Assembly (NCBI GenBank): GCA_017429345.1
Contig: JAFRPB010000173.1
Span: 1-64,000, forward strand
Length of the DNA: 64,000 bases
Direction of reading: 5' to 3'
DNA from: Clostridia bacterium
Lineage (GTDB): Bacteria; Bacillota; Clostridia; Oscillospirales; Acutalibacteraceae
Shown: positions 47,817-55,300 of the stretch, in pieces
How the letters are laid out: each line of letters starts with the position of its first letter
Numbering within the stretch: the stretch's first letter is position 1
Translations under genes and position numbers: made by a program
Notes under the pieces: generated by a model
Seen by the model: only the letters and a program-made list of their open reading frames with translations
The model's database searches: none
What the model was told of the DNA's origin: nothing

Positions 47817-48758
47817 ATGGAGATCGATTATAACGCTGGATCAAAAATGCTTCGGGGCTTCCCGAAAATCAAAAAGCTCGGCGCGGTCAGCCCCTGCGGG
47901 GAGTCGACGCCCTTCGTCTTCGGCGGCAGACTTTACCGTCTGGAGCTTGCGGACCCGACGCGCGGGCTTGACGCGGGAGCGCCGATCTGCGCGCTGATCC
48001 GCGACCGCGAGACAGGCCGGATCCTCTCGCGCTTCGGGGAGGGCTGCTATTATTATTCGCTGTATACGGAGAACGACACGGTTTACGTGATCGGCGTAAG
48101 ATCCCAGCCGCGCGCCTTGAGCGGCGATACGCTGATGCTGTTCGAGAGCCGCGACCTGCGGCATTGGTCCGCGCGGGAACTGCTCACGAACCCCGGCTGG
48201 CAATACTATAACACCTCACTTACCAAAGGTCCGGACGGATACGTTCTCTGCATGGAAGCCGGATCGCCCGCGGAATACGTCGGCGCGCATCCGTTCACCT
48301 GTTTTTTTGCAACGTCGCCCGATCTTGTACACTGGGAGCTGACGGATTACGGGAAAGCGTTCTCAAAGGACAGGTACAACGGCGGTCCGTGGATGCGCTA
48401 TTCGGACGGGTGGTATTATCTGATCTCCGTGACGGAGCTGCCGTGTCGTCGCTATACGAATTATATCTTCCGCACGCGGGACTTTACCGACTGGGAGGTC
48501 GGCAAATATAACCCGATCCTCATGCCCGACGAAGAGGACAGAAAGCTCTCGCCCTATTGTTATGATCTTACGCCGACGCTGATCGAGAAGATCCGCACGG
48601 GCTTTATCTCAAGCAACGCAGACGTGGATATGTGCGATTGGCAGGGGAAGACGGTCATCACCTATAACGTCGGCGATCAGCTCGGCTTTTATTATCTCGC
48701 GGAGGCGGAATACGACGGTCCGGTCGACCGCTTCCTCGCAGCTTATTTTGACGAATAA
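47817..48758 (+). CDS. Five-bladed beta-propeller protein, GH43/GH32-like
   Basis: A 313-residue cytoplasmic protein. Sequence rhythm of a glycosidase-type beta-propeller: 'YYYSLYTENDTVYVIGV', 'LFESRDLRHWSARELL', 'FFATSPDLVHWELTDYG', 'WMRYSDGWYYLISV', 'FRTRDFTDWEVGKYNP'. The repeated S-x-D-L-x-H-W unit is typical of GH43/GH32/GH130-type folds; catalytic acids cannot be assigned by eye. The ATG at 47817 follows the heptad array; in-frame ATGs within the array are not credible. First gene of a four-gene operon. Confidence 0.65.
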   Translation: MEIDYNAGSKMLRGFPKIKKLGAVSPCGESTPFVFGGRLYRLELADPTRGLDAGAPICALIRDRETGRILSRFGEGCYYYSLYTENDTVYVIGVRSQPRALSGDTLMLFESRDLRHWSARELLTNPGWQYYNTSLTKGPDGYVLCMEAGSPAEYVGAHPFTCFFATSPDLVHWELTDYGKAFSKDRYNGGPWMRYSDGWYYLISVTELPCRRYTNYIFRTRDFTDWEVGKYNPILMPDEEDRKLSPYCYDLTPTLIEKIRTGFISSNADVDMCDWQGKTVITYNVGDQLGFYYLAEAEYDGPVDRFLAAYFDE

Positions 48759-48807
48759 ATCATCTGTAAAAAACGGTCGCGAACGACCGGGGAAGGACGG
48801 ATTTTTA

Positions 48808-49818
48808 ATGAAACCGAAAGCCATTTTTGCGGCGGCGGAAAAAGCGATCGCCGACGCCTACGGCGAAAACACGAAGGCGCTTCTTGCCGAAAAGCTTGAT
48901 TTTCTGCCCGCGTATTATACCGAAGACGTGATGCTCGACGGCGGCGCGCACCCGGAGCTGGAGGAGGTCGAATATATCTTCTCTACCTGGGGCATGCCCG
49001 CGCCGGATGAGGCGCAGGTCGCTTCGCTCTTTCCGAAGCTGAAAGCGATATTTTACGCCGCCGGTACGGTACAGGCGTTCGCGCGGCCGTTTCTTGCGCG
49101 CGGGATAAAGATCTTTTCCGCATGGGGCGCGAACGCGGTCCCCGTGGCGGAGGTGACCGTCGCCGAGATCGTGCTCGCAAATAAGGGCTGTTTCCGCACG
49201 ATGCACCGCGGCGGCTCGCCGAAATGGACGGAGCACAACGCGGCAAGACCTCATCCCGGCAATTTCGATACGGACGTCGGGATCATCGGCGCGGGCATGA
49301 TCGGCTCCATGGTGATTGAAAAGCTGCGGGATTACCGCCTGAACGTAAAAGTATTCGACCCGTTCCTCTCAGAAGAACGCGCAGCGGCGCTCGGCGCGGA
49401 AAAGCTCGAGGACCTTACGGAGCTGTTCGCGCAGTGTCACGTGATCTCGAATCACCTTGCGAACAACCCGCAGACGGTCGGCATGATCGACCGCCGGTGC
49501 TTCGAGCGCATGGAGGATAACGCCGTGTTCATCAACACCGGGCGCGGTCAGCAGATCGTTGAGGCGGATATGATCGCCGCGCTCAAGGAAAAGCCCGGCA
49601 GGACCGCGATCCTCGACGTGACTTGGCCCGAGCCGCCGGCGCCGGGCAGCGAGCTTTACACGATGAATAACGTGATCCTCACCCCGCACAACGCCGGGTC
49701 CATCGGCAGAGAGGTCGCGCGGATGGGCGAGTATATGTGCGCGGAATTTGAGGCGTATTTCTCCGGAGGTCCCACGAAATACGAGGTCACCGAAGAAATG
49801 CTCAAAACCATGGCGTAA
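48808..49818 (+). CDS. D-isomer-specific 2-hydroxyacid dehydrogenase
   Basis: A 336-residue NAD-dependent dehydrogenase. Rossmann motif 'VGIIGAGMIGSMVIEKL', catalytic Arg region 'INTGRGQQIVEADMIAAL', Glu region 'LDVTWPEPP' and His in 'LTPHNAGSIGRE'. Start at 48808, after GGGGAAGGA; a more upstream ATG overlaps the previous gene. In this setting it probably reduces or oxidises a sugar-derived 2-keto or 2-hydroxy acid (inference). Confidence 0.85.
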   Translation: MKPKAIFAAAEKAIADAYGENTKALLAEKLDFLPAYYTEDVMLDGGAHPELEEVEYIFSTWGMPAPDEAQVASLFPKLKAIFYAAGTVQAFARPFLARGIKIFSAWGANAVPVAEVTVAEIVLANKGCFRTMHRGGSPKWTEHNAARPHPGNFDTDVGIIGAGMIGSMVIEKLRDYRLNVKVFDPFLSEERAAALGAEKLEDLTELFAQCHVISNHLANNPQTVGMIDRRCFERMEDNAVFINTGRGQQIVEADMIAALKEKPGRTAILDVTWPEPPAPGSELYTMNNVILTPHNAGSIGREVARMGEYMCAEFEAYFSGGPTKYEVTEEMLKTMA

Positions 49819-49830
49819 GGGGGGAAAGCT

Positions 49831-50571
49831 TTGATCCGGGTCACGGTATGGAACGAATATATCCACGAGGTCGAAGAGCCGTTCGTCGCTCAGGTTTATC
49901 CCGGCGGGATCCACGAGGTCTTGCGCCGGCTGCTCGAGGACGTCGACTTTGAGATCACGACCTCTTATCTTCGCAAAGACGAATATCAGGGCCTCTCGCC
50001 CGAACTGCTGAAAAATACCGACGTATTGCTCTGGTGGAGCCACTGCGCGAACGACGAGCTTTCCGATGACACCGCAGCGCGCGTCGCCGAGCGCGTGCGC
50101 TCGGGGATGGGCTATATCGTACTGCACGCGGGACGCAATTCCAAGCCCTTCAAATTGATGATGGGCACGCGCTGCAGCGCGGTCTGGCGCGACTGGAACG
50201 AGCGGACCTTCGTGTGGAACACCTGCCCCTCTCACCCGATCGCCGCAGGCGTGCCCGAGGTGTTCGAGCTCGAGGGGGAAGAGATGTACGGCGAGTATTT
50301 CGATATCCCGCGCCCGGACGACGTGGTTTTCGTCAGCTGGTTCGCGGGCGGAAACGTATTCCGCGGCGGCGTGACGTTCACCTACGGGCAGGGAAAGATC
50401 TTTTATTTCCACCCCGGGCACGAGCGGTGCCGCAGCCTGTATCACGAGAACGTCATAAAAATACTCAAAAACGCGGTGTGCTGGGCGAAGCCCGTTCCCG
50501 CAAAAAATATCGACGGCGGCGTATTCGCGCCGCCCCTGACGGAGATCGCGGACCACGAGAACAGAACGTGA
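49831..50571 (+). CDS. ThuA-like domain protein
   Basis: A 246-residue ThuA/class I amidotransferase-like protein: 'VTVWNEYIHE', 'VYPGGIHEVL', 'DVLLWWSHCANDEL', 'YIVLHAGRNSKPF', 'YGQGKIFYFHPGHE'. ThuA-like proteins accompany sugar catabolic oxidoreductases and may isomerise keto-disaccharides. It starts with TTG behind GGGGGGAAA, 12 bases after the dehydrogenase. Confidence 0.8.
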   Translation: MIRVTVWNEYIHEVEEPFVAQVYPGGIHEVLRRLLEDVDFEITTSYLRKDEYQGLSPELLKNTDVLLWWSHCANDELSDDTAARVAERVRSGMGYIVLHAGRNSKPFKLMMGTRCSAVWRDWNERTFVWNTCPSHPIAAGVPEVFELEGEEMYGEYFDIPRPDDVVFVSWFAGGNVFRGGVTFTYGQGKIFYFHPGHERCRSLYHENVIKILKNAVCWAKPVPAKNIDGGVFAPPLTEIADHENRT

Positions 50572-50587
50572 AACGGGGGAGCGAAAG

Positions 50588-51949
50588 ATGAATTTTCAAA
50601 AGGTGCGGGAATTTGATATTCCCGGAAACCGTTACAGCTATTCCGCCAACGTCGATCTCGGCGGCGGCAGGCGCGGCTTCGTGTTTTCCTCGTCCGCGAG
50701 CTGGCAGGACCCCGGCGAGGAGCTGTTCCACCTGCCCAAAGACGGGCTTGAGATTCTGTGCTACGACGATTCCGGCGCGCTGCTCTGGTCGAAAAAGCTC
50801 GGCGTCGGCGTGCTGCCGGGCATCTGGTTCTGTCCGTTGGCGGCGGTCGATATGGACGGCGACGGCAGGGACGAGATCTATTTCGTCAATAATCTGAGCG
50901 ACGCGCCGTTTTCGCTGTTCCAGCGCCGTCTTGAGGCGCTGGACTCGCTGACGGGCGAAACCCTCGGCTCGTGGCAGTGGCCCGACCGCACGCGCGAGCT
51001 CTCCATGTCGAAGTGCTACCGCTTTTATCTCACCGCGGGTTACGCGCACGGCAGTCCGGTGCTGATCACCTCGCAGGGCTGCTATACCGATATGTATCTG
51101 CAAGGGTGGGGCAGGGGCATGGTGAAGCTCTGGGAGAAGACGATCCCGGAGTCCGATCCCGGTCCGCGGGCGAGCCATCTGACGCCCGTGCTCGATCTCA
51201 ACGGCGACGGCGTCGACGAGATCTTCTGGGGCGAGCGCGTGCTCAGCGTGCTCACGGGCGAAGAGGTCTTTAATTTCGCGCCGGATTTCCACGGGCATTC
51301 CGATATCCTCGTGCCGTTCCTCGATTACGCCGAAGATAAAATGTACGTCTATACCTGCCGCGAGGATCACGAGACGCCCGGACAGAAGCGCATCAACGTC
51401 TTCAATGCCGACGGCTCGCTCAAATGGGGCGCCGTGGACACCGGACACATGCATACCGGCTGGGTCGCGACCGTATTTGACGGCTTCGGCAAGCTCGCGA
51501 TGGCGGAGCACCACGAGTGGCGCCCGAATACGGAAGTCGGGAGCGATTCCGGCATGACGATGCACACGCTCGAGCACTATCTGTTCCGCGCCGTCACGGG
51601 GGAGCGCGCGGCGTTCTCGCTGCCCGTGCCCCTCGGCGACGTCGCCCCGGCGGATATCGACGGCGACGGATATTCCGAATTTATCGGCGGCGGCAAGATC
51701 TTCGACCGCTTCGGTGATCTCCTTGCCCAATATCCGGGCTCCCGCGTCCGCTCGGGCAGGATCCTCGAGGAATACGCGGGCGAGCAGCTGATGACCAACG
51801 AGAACGGAAAAATATATATCTGGGCGGATCTGGACGCGCGCGACGGGGAAATTATGAAAAAACGGCTCTCCTACCGTTTTCCGCTGCTGCTGCAGAAGCT
51901 CACCGCGTCCGGGTATAACAGCAATAACGCGCTGGCGTCGTGTCTGTAA
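50588..51949 (+). CDS. FG-GAP/PL11-like beta-propeller protein
   Basis: A 453-residue protein without signal peptide. Three Ca-loop-like units, 'DMDGDGRDEIYF', 'DLNGDGVDEIFW', 'DIDGDGYSEFIG', resemble FG-GAP repeats and the propeller of rhamnogalacturonan lyases (PL11). The fold call is moderate; being cytoplasmic it may act on imported oligosaccharides. Last gene of the operon; a strong terminator overlaps its stop. Confidence 0.6.
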   Translation: MNFQKVREFDIPGNRYSYSANVDLGGGRRGFVFSSSASWQDPGEELFHLPKDGLEILCYDDSGALLWSKKLGVGVLPGIWFCPLAAVDMDGDGRDEIYFVNNLSDAPFSLFQRRLEALDSLTGETLGSWQWPDRTRELSMSKCYRFYLTAGYAHGSPVLITSQGCYTDMYLQGWGRGMVKLWEKTIPESDPGPRASHLTPVLDLNGDGVDEIFWGERVLSVLTGEEVFNFAPDFHGHSDILVPFLDYAEDKMYVYTCREDHETPGQKRINVFNADGSLKWGAVDTGHMHTGWVATVFDGFGKLAMAEHHEWRPNTEVGSDSGMTMHTLEHYLFRAVTGERAAFSLPVPLGDVAPADIDGDGYSEFIGGGKIFDRFGDLLAQYPGSRVRSGRILEEYAGEQLMTNENGKIYIWADLDARDGEIMKKRLSYRFPLLLQKLTASGYNSNNALASCL

Positions 51950-51993
51950 AAACAGACCGGGCGGTACGAACGAAGTACCGCCCGGTCTGTTTT
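51950..51993 (+). terminator. Terminator of the 47817-51949 operon
   Basis: An 18-bp stem (AAACAGACCGGGCGGTAC with GTACCGCCCGGTCTGTTT), 7-base loop, T-tail. Confidence 0.92.
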
Positions 51994-51994
51994 C

Positions 51995-52035
51995 AGTCTC
52001 GAGTCCCGAGTCCCGAGCTCCGAGTCCCGAGGCTC
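51995..52035. repeat. Heptad array E: AGTCCCG units
   Basis: AGTCTCG, AGTCCCG, AGTCCCG, AGCTCCG, AGTCCCG, AGGCTC directly after the terminator. Same unit, inverted, as array B1 at 28536-28563. Confidence 0.8.
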
Positions 52036-52067
52036 TTTTATTTTTGAAGCGATTTCGATCACGGCAA

Positions 52068-52096
52068 TTATGATGATCGTCCTTTTCGGGTATACT
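52068..52096 (+). promoter_or_regulatory. Weak promoter candidate of a small transcript
   Basis: TTATGA (52068-52073), 17 bases, TATACT (52091-52096), followed by a mini-ORF and a terminator-like hairpin. The -35 match is poor. Confidence 0.35.
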
Positions 52097-52127
52097 ATGA
52101 TTGCAGAATGACTCGGAGGTAGATTTG

Positions 52128-52157
52128 ATGGAAGAACGAATTGTAACGGATTTATAG
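52128..52157 (+). CDS. Candidate 9-codon mini-ORF (MEERIVTDL)
   Basis: ATG behind a strong GGAGG site (52115-52119, 8-base spacing) opens a 9-codon frame ending TAG. It could be a small peptide, a translated leader, or the remains of a deleted gene. Coding is not shown. Confidence 0.3.
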   Translation: MEERIVTDL

Positions 52158-52189
52158 AGTATAATCATTTTAACCAAAAAAGGAAAGAG

Positions 52190-52215
52190 AAACGGCTGAT
52201 TTCGGCAGTTTTTTT
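52190..52215 (+). terminator. Weak terminator after the mini-ORF
   Basis: AAACGGCTG-ATTT-CGGCAGTTT with one G-A mismatch, then a run of T. Confidence 0.45.
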
Positions 52216-52237
52216 GTGCGATATGGAAAAGTTTTCG

Positions 52238-52281
52238 CGCGAATCTTACAATTCTGTAAGATTCGCGGTTTCTGATATAAT
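52238..52281 (+). promoter_or_regulatory. Extended -10 promoter with overlapping palindromic operator
   Basis: A perfect inverted repeat, CGCGAATCTTACA/TGTAAGATTCGCG with 4-base centre (52238-52267), covers the -35 region of a TGaTATAAT extended -10 element (52273-52281). There is no T-run, so it is more likely a protein-binding operator than a terminator. It should control the giant surface protein downstream. Confidence 0.7.
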
Positions 52282-52378
52282 ATAGGCTATGATATATACA
52301 GGAGAATTTTTCCGTAAACTCCGAAAGGAATCTCTTTCATCGGAGCAAAATCTGCATATCATTCAGGAGGAAAACACA

Positions 52379-55300
52379 ATGAAACAAAGGATGAAAAAAA
52401 CACTTGCCCTGCTTTTGGGCGTCATGCTGGCGCTCACGGTCTTTGCCCCCACGGCGTTCGCCGACCTCTATGACGACTATGAGCCTCTCACCTTCGTTAC
52501 CGAAGCGCCCACCTTGCCCGGTTACTACATCGATCAGCCCGTTTTTGTTAATCTCGTCAGAGGGGAGATAAATGAATCCAATCTCCTCAGCATGATCGCT
52601 ACGAGCCGCTTTTACATCGATCCAGCCACCAGAATCATCTATCAGGTGAATCCTCAGGGGACGACCGTATACGATAAACAAGCGATCGAACAAACTCTTG
52701 CAGATATTGAAGCGGAGATGTTCCTTGGGGTAGATAGGGAGCGTGAGCTTGTAGCTGCGAATAGAGAGTTGAAGATTGCGTCTGCGTTTCACGAAGCTCT
52801 TATCAAGATCGACCCCGTCAATCCGAACGGAGCATGGCGGGTCGGCGACCTGATCGAATTCGGCGGCTATCCGCAAGCACAAGTCACGGACGCGGATACC
52901 GTCGCCGCGCTGGACGCGCTGGACAAGACCTGGGTCAGCTACGGTTATTACAGCGGGACAGACAATGAATATGACGGCAATATGGTTCCGGGCGACTGGA
53001 TGCGCTATGCCGACGTGTTGTATAACGGCGCGCGGTACCGCGCAGTCACCTTTGACAGTTATCGTTCGTATTGCACAGGCTATGCTTCCTACGCCGCCTA
53101 CAGCTATCAGGATAATTACGGCTATGAGCCGGGTAATACCTACTACTTTCAGTTTGAATCGCTGCAATGGCGGGTGCTGGATCCTGCCGCGGGGCTGGTA
53201 TTGTGTGAGAGGATCATAGATTCGCAGGCGTACCAGAACGTGATATATAAAAACGGTTCCGAATATTATCAGGGGATCGGCAGCTCCGTTTACGCAAACG
53301 ACTACGCGACCAGCTCGATCCGCAGCTGGCTGAACGACGATTTTTACAACACCGCGTTTTCCGAAGCGGAGAAGGCTCTGATCGCCGGGACCGTTCTGGA
53401 CAACAGCGCTTTTGCGACCTGGTGTTCACAGTACGACAGCGCGTCCACGACCGATAAGATTTTCCTGCTGTCGTACGGCGACGCGCGGAACACGGCGTAC
53501 GGGTTCAGCTCAAATGGCGCGCGGTACGCGAAGGGGACGGATTACGCGAAGTGCCAGGGCTTGTATGTGACGACTTCTTCCTCTTACCGGGACAACTCTA
53601 ATTGGCGGCTGCGCTCGCCGGGGTCCCTCTCCCGCGGCGCGGCGATCGTCAGCCACGGCGGCGACGTCGAATACTTAGATCACGTCGACTACGTCTACGA
53701 AGGCGTGCGGCCCGCTTTTCAATTCAAATCGGGGATCACGGAGTCCGTCAATCCGAACGGATCCTGGCGGCAGGTCGGCGACCTGATCGAATTCGGCGGT
53801 TATCCTCAGAGCAGGGTCACGGACGCGGATACCGTCGCCGCGCTGGACGCGCTGGATAAGACCTGGGTCAGCTACGACTATTACAGCGGCACGGGCGACA
53901 GATATGACGGAAAGATGATCCCGGGCGACTGGATGCGCTATGCCGACGTGCTGTACGACGGCGCGCGGTACCGCGCCGTCACCTTTGACGCTTATCGTCC
54001 GTATCTCACAGATTATAGTATTTCTAACGCCTGGAAAAGCTATCAGGACGAGAACGGCTACGAGCCGGGCAATACCTACTACTTTCAGTTTGAATCGCTG
54101 CAATGGCGGGTGCTGGATCCTGCCGCGGGGCTGGTCCTGTGTGAGAGTATTATAGACGCTCAGGCGTATCAGAATACGGTTTACAAAAACGGTTCCGCGT
54201 ATTATCAGGGGATCGGCAGCGACGTTTACGCGAACGACTACACGACGAGCTCGATCCGCAGCTGGCTGAACGAAGATTTTTACAACACCGCGTTTTCCGA
54301 AGCGGAGAAGGCGCTGATCGCCGAGACCGTGCTGGACAACAGCGCTGTTTCGACCGAGTATTCACAGTACGACAGCGCGTCCACGACCGATAAGATCTTT
54401 CTGCTGTCGTACGGCGACGCGATGAACACGGCTTACAGGTTCAATTCCGATCGCAATGTATTCGATACCGCGAAATGCGCGCAGGGGACGGATTACGCGA
54501 AGTGTCAGGGACTGTATGTATCAACATCCAGTTCTTCCTACGGCAACTCTTATTGGTGGCTGCGCTCGCCGGGGTACAACTCCAGCGCCGCTACGTGCGT
54601 CGAAAGCGGCGGCAACGTCAACGTCAGCTACATCGTCCACGGCACAGACAATGGCGTGCGGCCCGCTTTTCATTTCCGATCGGGTATCACGGAGTCCGTC
54701 AATCCGAACGGATCCTGGCGGCAGGTCGGCGAGCTGATCGAATTCGGCGGCTATCCCCAAAGCAGGGTCACGGACGCGGATACCGTCGCCGCGCTGGACG
54801 CGCTGGAAAAGACCTGGGTCAGCTACGGCTATTACAGCGGCACGGGCAGTCAGTATGACGGCAAGATGCTTCCGGGTGACTGGATGCGCTACGCCGACTT
54901 GCTGTACAACGGCGCGCGGTACCGCGCGGTCACCTTTGACGGTTATCGTCCGAGTTTCACAGGCAATTTTTCCGACGCCTCGAACAGCTTTCAGGATGAT
55001 AACGGCTATGAGCCGGGCAATACCTATTACTTCAAGTTCGAATCGCTGCAATGGCGGGTGCTGGATCCTGCCGCGGGGCTGGTCTTGTGTGAAAGCATCA
55101 TAGATTCTCAGGCGTACCAGAACGTGATATACAAAAACGGTTCCGAGTATTATCAGGGGATCGGCAGCTCCGTTTACGCGAACAACTACGCAAAAAGCTC
55201 GATCCGCAGCTGGCTGAACGATGATTTTTACAACACCGCGTTTTCCGAAGCGGAGAAGGCGTTGATCGCCGAGACCGTGCTGGACAACAGCGCTTACGAA

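Noticed and set aside
52289-52378. A 30-codon upstream extension of the giant surface protein
   Set aside because: It would precede the signal peptide and begins at about the predicted transcript start; the ATG at 52379 has a perfect AGGAGG site.
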